From SXZD01 sp034680345 (GTDB taxonomy: Bacteria; Pseudomonadota; Gammaproteobacteria; Burkholderiales; Burkholderiaceae_B): a DNA stretch of 64,000 bases. The stretch is from the NCBI GenBank assembly GCA_034680345.1, contig JAXISZ010000005.1, positions 40,285 through 104,284 on the forward strand, read 5' to 3'. Under the pieces are notes generated by a model. The model worked only from the letters and a program-made list of their open reading frames with translations. It did no database searches and was not told where the DNA came from. The translations under genes were made by a program, and so were the position numbers. Shown piece after piece: positions 45,896 to 54,158 of this stretch (its first letter is position 1; each line of letters opens with the position of its first letter).

Positions 45896-46570
45896 ATGAT
45901 TCAAGCCCCTAAAGCAATATTGTTTGACTTAGATGGCACACTGGTTGACACTGCTCCAGATCTTGCTGGCACAATCATTGATATGCAAATAGCAAGAAGT
46001 CTACCAACCAGCCCCTTCCAATTACTCCGCTCTTTTGCGTCCGCTGGTGCACAAGGGCTACTAAATGCAGGTTTCGATATAACCCCTGAGGCTAAAAATT
46101 ATGAAGAACTGCGCCATGAATTTTTAGAACGCTACGAAAATCGTATTGCTGGAGAGTCTTCTATTTTTAAAGGAATAACCCCTCTGCTAAATGACTTACA
46201 AAACAACAACATTGTTTGGGGTATTGTCACAAACAAAAGTGAACGTTTGGCCCAAAAATTGATCAACGCCCTTGAGCTAGACACACACTGTGCCGTACTG
46301 GTAGGGGGAGACAGTACCAGCCATAGCAAACCGCACCCTAAACCTTGTTTATTTGCTTGTGAAAAACTAAATATCGACCCTGCCACCAGTTGGTTTATAG
46401 GCGATGATATTCGTGACATTCAAGCTGGAAAAGCAGCCAACATGTATACAATTGCTGCTGCTTACGGTTACTGTAATTATAAAGTCAATTCAATTCAAAC
46501 ATGGCAAGCAGACCTTATTGTCCATAGCCCAAAACAACTCCACCAAAAAGTAGTTGCTGCTTTAAAATAA
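45896..46570 (+). CDS. gph: Phosphoglycolate phosphatase (HAD family)
   Basis: A 224-residue HAD hydrolase with motif I FDLDGTLVDTAPDLAG at the N-terminus, motif II GIVTNKSERLA, motif III KPHPKPC and motif IV FIGDDIRDIQAGKAA. It removes phosphate from 2-phosphoglycolate, a DNA-repair and oxygenase by-product. Its ATG directly follows the ubiG stop, so the two are coupled. Similar HAD enzymes (MupP of peptidoglycan recycling) often share the ubiG-adjacent position, so that activity is an alternative. Confidence 0.88.
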   Translation: MIQAPKAILFDLDGTLVDTAPDLAGTIIDMQIARSLPTSPFQLLRSFASAGAQGLLNAGFDITPEAKNYEELRHEFLERYENRIAGESSIFKGITPLLNDLQNNNIVWGIVTNKSERLAQKLINALELDTHCAVLVGGDSTSHSKPHPKPCLFACEKLNIDPATSWFIGDDIRDIQAGKAANMYTIAAAYGYCNYKVNSIQTWQADLIVHSPKQLHQKVVAALK

Positions 46571-46703
46571 CCTATCAATCATGTATTGTATTCAATCAAT
46601 TTAAAAACATAGCGCACTAATTATTTAAACCTTTTATTCATTTTGTTCAGTCACTTCGTTTCACCATTTCGTTCAACCCTTTTCTTTTAAAAAAACAAGA
46701 ACC

Positions 46704-47039
46704 ATGGACTTACAACAACACAACAAACAATTTTCAACTTCAGGTCAAATTAACATAACAGATATCGGTGAACTGGCTAAAATCGGCTTTAAAAGCATCA
46801 TCAATAACCGGCCAGACCACGAAAACGGAACAAGCCAGCCCACAAGCTTGGAAATTGAGCAGGAATGCAAAACCCATGGCCTACACTATGCTTATTTGCC
46901 CGTAATACCGGGTCAAATAACAATTGAAAAAGCCAAAGAAATGGCAAAACTTTTAACCGATCTGCCACAACCTATTCTAGCATTCTGTCGCTCAGGTACT
47001 CGATCAACCCACCTTTATTGTATCAGTCAAGAACTATAA
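46704..47039 (+). CDS. TIGR01244/DUF442 phosphatase-like (Blh-type) protein
   Basis: A 111-residue member of the beta-lactamase-hydrolase-like/TIGR01244 family, with a protein-tyrosine-phosphatase fold and the CX5R loop FCRSGTRS near the C-terminus. FSTSGQINITDIGELAKIGFKSIINNRPD at the N-terminus is characteristic. In other bacteria such domains accompany persulfide or sulfide metabolism enzymes. No sulfur-oxidation genes are adjacent, though soxYZ lie 3.5 kb away. The actual substrate is unknown. Confidence 0.85.
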   Translation: MDLQQHNKQFSTSGQINITDIGELAKIGFKSIINNRPDHENGTSQPTSLEIEQECKTHGLHYAYLPVIPGQITIEKAKEMAKLLTDLPQPILAFCRSGTRSTHLYCISQEL

Positions 47040-47285
47040 ATAACCTTTATAAGTAATGTTATGTAAAAAACCACCCATCTAGGTGGTAAATGTCCATAGA
47101 CAACTGTAACAAACTTCCTATAAAGTATCTAACCTTTTACTTAAGTATTGAATATTCCCATACAATTCACCTTTATGGGTTAACTTTTAAGAAAGTGCCT
47201 TTCCAATAGCAGTTAGTTTTATCTTGTTTTGGGTTTTTTCAATCTCAAACATCATCAATATTAATAAGCGATACGAGGCAAAAAA

Positions 47286-49067
47286 TTGATTGGCTTACAG
47301 TGGTTTTCTGGCGTTAAGGCCGACAACATGGTGGATCAAGTCAAGCAACAGGCGTTGATCCTTGTGGCCATTGCCACCTGCTTGCCTATGTTTTTAATTT
47401 TCTTAGCAAAAGTTTTCTTCCCTGAATGGTACGATTTTGACAACTCAGAAATATCCTCCTCTTGGGTATTGTTTGGTCCTTTTTTTGTTGCAAGTTTAGC
47501 TGTTTATTCTGCACTCAAACTTCGCCTACTTCTTTCTTGGTGCTTAATTTCATTAAGTTTGTATGGCTTTTGTCTCGGCACCTTCATCATCACTGGATAT
47601 GGCATGGGCACCCCTGCCATCAGTGCATTAATGATTAACGCTTTGCTGGCAGCCTATGTTTTTGAGGAGCGATTTCGATACATAGGATTACTTATTAACC
47701 TTCTGTTTTTATTATTTTTATTTTGTTTAGACCAATATCAGACAGAATTAGGATTGGTTTTCGATCAAGAGCCCAACCCTTTACGTGTTTTTATCTCTGA
47801 AGTGGCCATCCATCTTTTAATTGGGCTAGCGGGTGCCTGGACAGCTGTTACACTGATGCGTCAACTAAGGCTTTCGCAGCTCTTAAGAGAAAGACTGAGT
47901 TTAGAAGTAAAAGATTTAATTAAAGCGCGCGACCAGTTAAACGCTGAGCGCGCCAGATACATCGATTTAGTAGAACATGCACCAATGGGTATTGCCCATT
48001 TTGACTCAGATTGTAGGCTATTGTTTTGCAACCATCGATTTCTAGAAAAATTTGGCCGTTCTATGGATCAAATTATAGACCTCTCCGTGGCTGAGTTAGG
48101 CATTAAAGGTTTAATACATGCCAGTTGGCAAGCAATCGAGGGGGTATCGACCACTTTAAGGGGGACTTTTTCTCACCCCAGCGACGGCAGTGTACGTCAC
48201 TACTTTATTCGTGTTGCACCCCACGGCGAAGGCTCTAGCACCACTCAGTCAGGGATGCTGTTGGTGTTAGATGAAACAAAACAACGAGACAAAGAACGAC
48301 TGGCCGAGCGCTCTGAACAAGCCCGCGACCGCTTCTTAAGTCTCATGTCTCATGAATTAAGAACGCCCTTGCACGGTATGCTAGGATGCGCTGAATTGCT
48401 AGCTAACCCATCTTACGCAGGAGCGGGAAGAGAAAAAGCTCTGCGCATTATCAAACAATCGGGGGCTGATTTAATCAACCTACTAGACGAAATTTTAGCA
48501 ATTACACGTATTCAATCTGGCGCAATTTGTTCCAAGCCTGTTACCTGTAAACTAAATACATTAACAGAGGAACTTGTTAAAAATATTAAACAATGCCTGC
48601 TAACTCATGGGTTTCACCTTGAACATTTATTTAGCCCAATGCCAGACATCACAGTCATGGTTGATCAGCCTCATTTACTCATGTTATTTCAAGCGATAAT
48701 CAAATTTATTTTAGGCGAAAGTGCAGGCGGGTCTCTGAGACTTCGCTTAAATCAAAAACTGATTGATCAAAAAATTCTAGAATGCGAATGGTCTATTATT
48801 GAAGTGGGTGTACATCGTACGCTTGACAGATTAAATAAAATCTTTGAACCTTTCGAATCACCAGAGTCTCGTGGAATGCCTGGAAAGCGAGGATCAGGTC
48901 TAAGCTTAACGTTAGCTAAAGCGCTAAGCGATTTATTAAACACCAAACTAAAAGTCATGGATGAACCAGGACTTGGTACGGTTTACACCCTAGAAATGAG
49001 CTTACGCGCTTTACAGGCCAGTTTGTCTGACGAAGAAAAAAAACAAAGGGATCGCGGTGAAACATAA
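47286..49067 (+). CDS. Membrane histidine kinase with PAS domain and degenerate ATP site
   Basis: 593 residues from a TTG at 47286 (GAGG 7 nt upstream); an ATG at 47328 is possible. Six hydrophobic segments lie at about 22-44, 58-78, 80-104, 108-126, 132-150 and 168-192. A short coiled linker and a PAS domain follow (about 222-332). HisKA carries FLSLMSHELRTPLHGMLG (His356). The ATPase domain (about 455-575) keeps GSGLSL (536-541) but has FQAIIKF where N..NA.KF is expected. It has IIEVGVHR in place of the DTGxGI box, so ATP binding looks compromised. It overlaps the receiver gene by 11 bases. Confidence 0.85.
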   Translation: MIGLQWFSGVKADNMVDQVKQQALILVAIATCLPMFLIFLAKVFFPEWYDFDNSEISSSWVLFGPFFVASLAVYSALKLRLLLSWCLISLSLYGFCLGTFIITGYGMGTPAISALMINALLAAYVFEERFRYIGLLINLLFLLFLFCLDQYQTELGLVFDQEPNPLRVFISEVAIHLLIGLAGAWTAVTLMRQLRLSQLLRERLSLEVKDLIKARDQLNAERARYIDLVEHAPMGIAHFDSDCRLLFCNHRFLEKFGRSMDQIIDLSVAELGIKGLIHASWQAIEGVSTTLRGTFSHPSDGSVRHYFIRVAPHGEGSSTTQSGMLLVLDETKQRDKERLAERSEQARDRFLSLMSHELRTPLHGMLGCAELLANPSYAGAGREKALRIIKQSGADLINLLDEILAITRIQSGAICSKPVTCKLNTLTEELVKNIKQCLLTHGFHLEHLFSPMPDITVMVDQPHLLMLFQAIIKFILGESAGGSLRLRLNQKLIDQKILECEWSIIEVGVHRTLDRLNKIFEPFESPESRGMPGKRGSGLSLTLAKALSDLLNTKLKVMDEPGLGTVYTLEMSLRALQASLSDEEKKQRDRGET

Positions 49068-49461
49068 CCAAATTGATATCCTATTGGTTGAAGACAATGA
49101 AGCCAATGCGTTTGTGATTGGCGAAATGATTCGCTTAGCGGGTTTATCGCATCAGCGTGTTCAAGATGGTTTATTGGCTTTTGAGTGTTTTCAAGAACAA
49201 CGGTGGTGCCCATCTTTAATATTAATGGATTTACGAATGCCAAGAATGGATGGCTTTCAGGCCACACGGGAAATACGTGCTCTGGAAACCATGCGAGGAG
49301 ATCATCGAATTCCAATCATAGCTACAACAGCAAACGTCTTTGATGAAGATTGTCAGCAGGCATTAGAATGTGGCGTTGACAATTTTCTACGTAAACCATT
49401 TGAAATTGAAGAACTAAATCAGTTAATTCAACGCTATGTAACCATCCAAGCAATCAGTTAA
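49057..49461 (+). CDS. Stand-alone receiver-domain response regulator
   Basis: A 134-residue CheY-like protein, only a receiver domain. The acidic pocket is E12/D13 (ILLVEDNEAN), the phosphoacceptor is D58 (LILMDLRMPRMDG), followed by IIATTAN and the conserved K113 (FLRKPF), so all active-site residues are intact. The start is GTG at 49057, inside the kinase gene (11-base overlap), implying coupled expression. It has no DNA-binding output, so it probably acts through protein contact or in a phosphorelay. It resembles receivers usually fused to hybrid kinases. Confidence 0.88.
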   Translation: MKHNQIDILLVEDNEANAFVIGEMIRLAGLSHQRVQDGLLAFECFQEQRWCPSLILMDLRMPRMDGFQATREIRALETMRGDHRIPIIATTANVFDEDCQQALECGVDNFLRKPFEIEELNQLIQRYVTIQAIS

Positions 49462-49554
49462 TTAAATGGTTTAACATACAGAAAAACTGTCCTATAAAAT
49501 CTTTCATTTGAATATCTTTTTTTTAAAAAATAGTACCTAATTGGAGCCAATAAC

Positions 49555-50301
49555 ATGACTGAGTCGCCCACGCCATTGTTTTATAAAAATCTCATGCCAT
49601 TAGACTCCAAGGCCCACGCTAAACTTAAATTTCCTAAAAAATTCAAAGACTTTAAATTTACTGCAAAGGCAAATTTAATTCCGATTTTTATTGGCGAGAT
49701 GGCAGACGCAGCTCGCCATTACCCCCTAGTGTTTATTCCCATGCCTGAACCTCATGGGCCCGCATTAGCTGCAGTAGTGGGACTAGGCGACGACAAAAAC
49801 CTAATGCTTGATAAAAACGGACAATGGCGAGAAAATGCATACATACCCACTTACGTGCGTCGATACCCATTTATCTCTCTAAAAAGGGATGATTCGCCTA
49901 ACAGCCCACTGACCCTTGGATTTGATCAAAGCGCTGAAGGTATTGGCGATGAAAATGGCGAGGTTCTATTTGATGATGCAGGCAATCCCAATGAGCGCCT
50001 GAATTTAATCATCAAATATGAATCTGAATTCCAAACTAACACAGAAATCACGAAACTAATATCCAAAATGCTCAAGGATGCAGAGCTGTTTCAAGAATCT
50101 AACCTAGAACTTAAATCCGGCAACAATAAAGACGAAGAGCAGGTGATCGGTGGCTTTTTAATGATCAATGAACAAAAGTTGAGAAACTTACCAGACGAAC
50201 AACTCATTAATTTATACCGCAACAATGCAATCGTACTTGCACATACACACCTGCTATCTCTAGGCAATTTAGACCGTGTTCTAAAAGGTAAGCATCAATA
50301 A
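49555..50301 (+). CDS. SapC-family protein
   Basis: 248 residues of the SapC family (PF07277 type), named after a gene in the Campylobacter S-layer locus but of unknown biochemical role. Recognisable parts are FYKNLMPLDSKAHAKLKF, HYPLVFIPMP, a central YIPTYVRRYPFISL and the terminal LAHTHLLSLGNLDRVL. No signal peptide is present. GGAG is 9 nt before the ATG. It stands alone between the kinase/receiver pair and the soxYZ genes, and is followed by two hairpins. Confidence 0.82.
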   Translation: MTESPTPLFYKNLMPLDSKAHAKLKFPKKFKDFKFTAKANLIPIFIGEMADAARHYPLVFIPMPEPHGPALAAVVGLGDDKNLMLDKNGQWRENAYIPTYVRRYPFISLKRDDSPNSPLTLGFDQSAEGIGDENGEVLFDDAGNPNERLNLIIKYESEFQTNTEITKLISKMLKDAELFQESNLELKSGNNKDEEQVIGGFLMINEQKLRNLPDEQLINLYRNNAIVLAHTHLLSLGNLDRVLKGKHQ

Positions 50302-50321
50302 ACCCCCCAAAACAGAAAATC

Positions 50322-50410
50322 TTACTCGAATCCCCCCGCGGCTTACCACTCAGTTAGGGGGGGGTAACTTGAGTAAATCAAAAGTAAAATAAATTTTTAT
50401 TTTTTGATTT
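50322..50410 (+). terminator. Two consecutive hairpins after sapC
   Basis: First, a split stem TTACTC/GAGTAA (50322-50327/50371-50376) encloses CCCCCC/GGGGGG (50332-50337, with the G-run at 50357-50364). Then AAATCAAAA (50375-50383) pairs with TTTTGATTT (50402-50410) over an AT-rich loop. The second supplies a T-rich end. They probably end the sapC transcript; the second lies just before a tiny open frame. Confidence 0.5.
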
Positions 50411-50417
50411 TACAATC

Positions 50418-50561
50418 ATGAGCAATAATCTTGACCACAAAAAAATTTTCAATGAACACGCAAAGATTCATTTTAATTGGATTATAACCATTATATGTAT
50501 TGGTATTTGTATTTACTTTTTAGAAGATTTCTATGCATTAATAAATCACCTCAACAACTAA
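50418..50561 (+). CDS. Possible 47-residue single-span membrane peptide
   Basis: ATG to TAA, 47 residues: polar N-terminus (MSNNLDHKKIFNEHAK), one hydrophobic helix of about 18 residues (IITIICIGICIYFLEDF) and a short polar end. The composition suits a small membrane protein, but no Shine-Dalgarno is visible. It begins immediately after the hairpins downstream of sapC, so expression is uncertain. It converges on soxZ. Confidence 0.3.
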   Translation: MSNNLDHKKIFNEHAKIHFNWIITIICIGICIYFLEDFYALINHLNN

Positions 50562-50595
50562 TGGTTGTATTGGATTTTCCATGACTTAAAGCCTT

Positions 50596-50907
50596 TTAAA
50601 CTATGGTGGTTTGATCCAAACGGTTCATGCCTCGGTTGTCTGTCCACTGAATCTCAATAACATCACCCTTATTTGGCCCTTTGAGTTTTATATTCAAAAA
50701 TGGATCTTTTGATACTGCAGGACCCAAATGCCCTACAAATACCACCCTTCCCTTAAACACTACTTCCATTTGAGAAATAAACCAAGCAGAAATGGTTTTA
50801 CCATTCATGTCTTTGCGCTGACCCGACTCCATTTCATGCTTCATAAGTACCTTTAAATCAACCAAACCATCTTTTTCTACCGCACGAATTCGCATTGCCT
50901 CAACCAT
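50596..50907 (-). CDS. soxZ: Sulfur carrier complex subunit SoxZ
   Basis: 103 residues from the ATG at 50907, with AGGA 8 nt upstream; the longer frame adds an unrelated hydrophobic lead. SoxZ pairs with SoxY to carry sulfur intermediates in periplasmic thiosulfate oxidation. Family features: VDLKVLMKHEMESGQRKDMNGK, ISAWFISQMEVVFKG and the C-terminal IEIQWTDNRG. It has no signal peptide of its own, as usual, since SoxZ travels with SoxY. It is 70 bp downstream of soxY. No other sox genes occur in the window. Confidence 0.88.
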   Translation of the reverse strand: MVEAMRIRAVEKDGLVDLKVLMKHEMESGQRKDMNGKTISAWFISQMEVVFKGRVVFVGHLGPAVSKDPFLNIKLKGPNKGDVIEIQWTDNRGMNRLDQTTIV

Positions 50908-50977
50908 GAGCACTTTCCTAAATATCTTAAATATCCACCAAAACCCAAAAACAGGTACAACCATGGTGCAAAAACAA

Positions 50978-51439
50978 TTAAGCGCCGCAACCACCTAAAG
51001 TGACCTTAACCTCTTTAACGGCAAAATACCATTTCTTTTCTGCTTTAACCAAGGCGTATATCTGGGAGGTTTGCCCCATTTTGATACGGGTACTCACAAA
51101 TGGCTCAACGTTGGGTGAAAACATGAATTGAGCAACCATTGGATTTGGATTTTTTTCAACCAAAATAGCAAGCTGTTCTATTTTGAGTGAAGTGCTAATT
51201 GAAACAGGGACCGCTCCGCCATTTTCAGCAATATCAGGAACATTTAAACTAAGGCTCTGCGACCTTTCCAGTAAACCATCGGTTAATATCTTTAAAGCAT
51301 CTTGTAAATTTTTACTATCAAAAACTGTACGGTTAAATTGCGCCAACACCGAACCAGGCAACAAACCGGCTGTAACCATCAAACCAAGCAAAGAGGATAA
51401 CTGTAAAAATTGCCGTCGCGGCTTATTGGCTCCTGCCAT
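50978..51439 (-). CDS. soxY: Sulfur carrier protein SoxY (Tat-exported)
   Basis: 153 residues from the ATG at 51439 (AGGA 8 nt upstream); another ATG lies at 51463. The N-terminus has the twin-arginine motif PRRQFLQLSS followed by a hydrophobic stretch and a likely VLA-Q cleavage. The C-terminus ends VTLGGCGA: the Cys that carries sulfane sulfur is present, with GGCGA in place of the usual GGCGG. The body shows the SoxY ADAL-like helix (LQDALKILTDG) and SISTSLKIEQLAILVEKNP.NPMVAQF. An orphan SoxYZ pair. Confidence 0.88.
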   Translation of the reverse strand: MAGANKPRRQFLQLSSLLGLMVTAGLLPGSVLAQFNRTVFDSKNLQDALKILTDGLLERSQSLSLNVPDIAENGGAVPVSISTSLKIEQLAILVEKNPNPMVAQFMFSPNVEPFVSTRIKMGQTSQIYALVKAEKKWYFAVKEVKVTLGGCGA

Positions 51440-51540
51440 CTGATTATTCCTATTTTCTATCATGTTTGAATATTTTTATTTTTCAATTTTAATACAACCC
51501 CAATTAATATCAGAAGGCATGCCGATTGGCAAAAAAATAA

Positions 51541-51568
51541 TTCTAACAAGAGGATGCCGCTTTATAAT
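51541..51568 (+). promoter_or_regulatory. Candidate sigma70 promoter of rlhA
   Basis: A perfect TATAAT at 51563-51568 lies 31 bp before the rlhA ATG. A weak -35 (TTCTAA, 3 of 6) is at 51541-51546 with 16-bp spacing. Confidence 0.5.
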
Positions 51569-51599
51569 AGAACGCTAAATTAATTATTCTTCACCAACC

Positions 51600-53591
51600 A
51601 TGTCACTTTCAGCCCAACAACTTGAACTTCTTGCCCCTGCACGTACAATCGAGATAGGACAACAAGCTATCTTACACGGCGCAGATGCAGTCTATATTGG
51701 TGGCCCAGCTTTCGGGGCACGTAGCTCAGCAGCCAATTCAGTACAAGACATTGCAAAATTGGTGAGTTTCGCACACAAATACCAGGTTAAAATTTTTGTC
51801 ACATTCAACACCATTTTGCATGACGCAGAATTAGAACCTGCTCGCGCATTGATTCATCAATTGTACGATGCTGGAGTGGACGCCTTAATTATTCAAGACA
51901 TGGGGTTATTAGAGATTGATTTACCACCAATTGAACTGCATGCCAGCACACAATGCGATATTCGCAGTGTTGAAAAAGCGGTGTTCCTAGCAAACAGCGG
52001 ATTTTCTCAATTGGTTTTGGCCAGAGAATTAAATCTACAGCAAATTCAAGCCATACGCACTGCTGTGCAAACCCCTCTAGAGTTTTTTGTCCATGGCGCA
52101 TTATGTGTTGCCTATTCTGGCCAATGTTTTATTAGCCACGCTCACACTGGAAGAAGCGCAAACCGCGGCGACTGCTCTCAATCTTGTCGCCTACCCTACA
52201 ATTTAGTAGATGACACTGGCGCGGTAGTTGCCTACGACAAACACCTACTTTCAATGAAAGACAACAACCAATCAAACAATTTACTTGCATTGGTCAACGC
52301 AGGGGTGCGCTCATTTAAAATTGAGGGGCGTTATAAAGACATGGCTTATGTCAAAAATATTACCGCTCACTATCGTCTTTTACTTGATGAAATCATGGAA
52401 TATCAACCCAGTTTTACACCCGCATCCCAAGGCAAAACACAGTTATTTTTTCAGCCAAACGTTGACAAAAACTTTCATCGAGGACAAACCGATTATTTCT
52501 TAAATGGCCGAACACAAGATATTTCCGCCTTTGACTCACCCAAGTTTATTGGTGAATTAATTGGTACAGTGTGCAATATTAGCAGCGCTTACTTTGAAAT
52601 AGAAACCGAAACACCAGAGGCCACCTTAGCCAATGGTGACGGACTGAATTTTATGCAAAAACGTGAAGTTGTTGGCATGCAAGCCAATGTTGTTGAAAAA
52701 CTGGCAAATCGACGTTGGCGCATCCACCCCAATGAAACACTTAAAACACTGCGTGAACTAAAAAAAGGCGCTACAATTCATCGCAACCGTGATCACACAT
52801 GGGAATTACAACTCAATAAACCATCGGCACAACGTCGCATCCCGATATCTGCAACCCTTTGGAATGACCAAACACATATTCATCTGCGTCTTACAGACAC
52901 CAACGGCTGCACAGGCTCTGCATTAACAACTATACCCATAGAACTAGCAAAACAAAGTGAACAACAATGGGCGCAAATTCAAGACAACCTAACACGATTG
53001 GGCAACACTGAATTCATATGTACAAAACTAAACATTGAACTGCAACAGCCTTGGTTTATTGCCGCGTCTCACCTCAATGCCCTGCGCCGCGAGGCAGTCA
53101 TAGCACTACAAGCACAAAGACTTCAACAAACTCCACGCCCCTGTCGCAAGGCTGAAACGCAGCCACCCATGCAGTACCCAGAAACTCATTTAACCTACCT
53201 GGCCAATGTATACAACCAAAAAGCAAGACAATTTTACCATCGACATGGTGTCCGTTTAATCGACGCAGCCTATGAAGCGCACGAAGAAACCGGCGAAGTA
53301 CCACTGATGATCACTAAACACTGTCTACGCTTTTCCTTTAACCTCTGCCCCAAACAAGCCAAGGGAGTAACCGGAGTTCAAGGCCAGGTACGTGCTGAAC
53401 CCATGGTATTACAAAATGGGACTGAAAAGTTAACACTAAAATTTGACTGCAAACCTTGTGAAATGCATGTCATGGGAAAAATGAAAAAAAATATTTTTAA
53501 AAGCCCTCTCCCTGGCAGCAATGGACTGCCCGCTGAAGCGGTGGTGCAATTCATGCCACGCCAAAATCACCCACCTGTTAACCAAGCATAA
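51600..53591 (+). CDS. rlhA: U32-family 23S rRNA hydroxylase RlhA (YdcP)
   Basis: A 663-residue U32 protein of the long RlhA type (E. coli YdcP is about 650), needed for 5-hydroxycytidine at C2501 of 23S rRNA. It begins LELLAPARTIEIGQQAILHGADAVYIG and has the cysteine cluster FVHGALCVAYSGQCFIS, GDCSQSCRLPY, the ..FKIEGRYKDMAYVKNI segment, a middle DUF3656 region (about 380-500) and the C-terminal CLRFSFNLCP..CKPCEMHV. The four central Cys probably hold an iron-sulfur cluster. YegQ/YhbU relatives are shorter, which favours RlhA. Confidence 0.9.
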   Translation: MSLSAQQLELLAPARTIEIGQQAILHGADAVYIGGPAFGARSSAANSVQDIAKLVSFAHKYQVKIFVTFNTILHDAELEPARALIHQLYDAGVDALIIQDMGLLEIDLPPIELHASTQCDIRSVEKAVFLANSGFSQLVLARELNLQQIQAIRTAVQTPLEFFVHGALCVAYSGQCFISHAHTGRSANRGDCSQSCRLPYNLVDDTGAVVAYDKHLLSMKDNNQSNNLLALVNAGVRSFKIEGRYKDMAYVKNITAHYRLLLDEIMEYQPSFTPASQGKTQLFFQPNVDKNFHRGQTDYFLNGRTQDISAFDSPKFIGELIGTVCNISSAYFEIETETPEATLANGDGLNFMQKREVVGMQANVVEKLANRRWRIHPNETLKTLRELKKGATIHRNRDHTWELQLNKPSAQRRIPISATLWNDQTHIHLRLTDTNGCTGSALTTIPIELAKQSEQQWAQIQDNLTRLGNTEFICTKLNIELQQPWFIAASHLNALRREAVIALQAQRLQQTPRPCRKAETQPPMQYPETHLTYLANVYNQKARQFYHRHGVRLIDAAYEAHEETGEVPLMITKHCLRFSFNLCPKQAKGVTGVQGQVRAEPMVLQNGTEKLTLKFDCKPCEMHVMGKMKKNIFKSPLPGSNGLPAEAVVQFMPRQNHPPVNQA

Positions 53592-53620
53592 AGTGAAAAA
53601 ACACCAAAAAAAACAGAAAA

Positions 53621-54157
53621 CTACAAAAATCGATCTAAAATTTTCTTACTGGTTTTATCAAGATGACCAACTTCCCGTATTAGGTAATTAATTCCATGTA
53701 AATCTGTAATCAATAAAGCACCACTACCCAAACGGCGAATGTCTTCTTCACCTTTTAAAGTAAAACGGGTTGTTCCCCTGTCTGTATCGACTTGCCATTG
53801 ACACGGTGTCAAATAACTTGAAACACCTCGAATGGCCTGAATAACAGGCATGAAGTCGCGGCGCAACAATTCCTCTTTAAACACAAAAGCAAACTCAGGC
53901 GGCAAATCACTGAGCTGAGCAATCCAGATAATTTCATGGCCCTGTTCATCCATCAAGGAAAAGCCTGCGTCCTCTCCTGTAATGGGAAATGCCCGAACAG
54001 GAATAACAGGAACGAAACTCTGTTGATTTTTTAAACTAAGCTCTAATTGCCCTTGAAGGTTTTTTTTCAAACTCAACACATCATCAACTGTATAACGCTG
54101 TGGTAAGCTACCCCCTGAGCTCAAATACTGCTCAGACAAAGAAAAAACTTGTTTCAT
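53621..54157 (-). CDS. Cyanophycin-associated DUF1854 protein
   Basis: 178 residues from the ATG at 54157 (AGAGGG 8 nt upstream). It starts MKQVFSLSEQYLSSGGSLP and contains VRAFPITGEDAGFSLMDEQGHEIIWI and LLRRDFMPVIQAIRGVSSY, then DTDRGTTRFTLKGEEDIRRLG and GINYLIREVGHLDKTSKKILDRFL. This fits the DUF1854 family that in betaproteobacteria lies beside cphA genes together with an ABC transporter. It starts 1 base after the transporter stop, so the two are coupled. Biochemical function is unknown. Confidence 0.82.
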   Translation of the reverse strand: MKQVFSLSEQYLSSGGSLPQRYTVDDVLSLKKNLQGQLELSLKNQQSFVPVIPVRAFPITGEDAGFSLMDEQGHEIIWIAQLSDLPPEFAFVFKEELLRRDFMPVIQAIRGVSSYLTPCQWQVDTDRGTTRFTLKGEEDIRRLGSGALLITDLHGINYLIREVGHLDKTSKKILDRFL

Positions 54158-54158
54158 T

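Noticed and set aside
47065..47092. Hairpin ACCACC/GGTGGT with a T-run on the minus strand after the TIGR01244 gene
   Set aside because: No minus-strand transcript is apparent upstream of it. It lacks a T-run on the plus strand, so it cannot be assigned as a terminator of a known gene.
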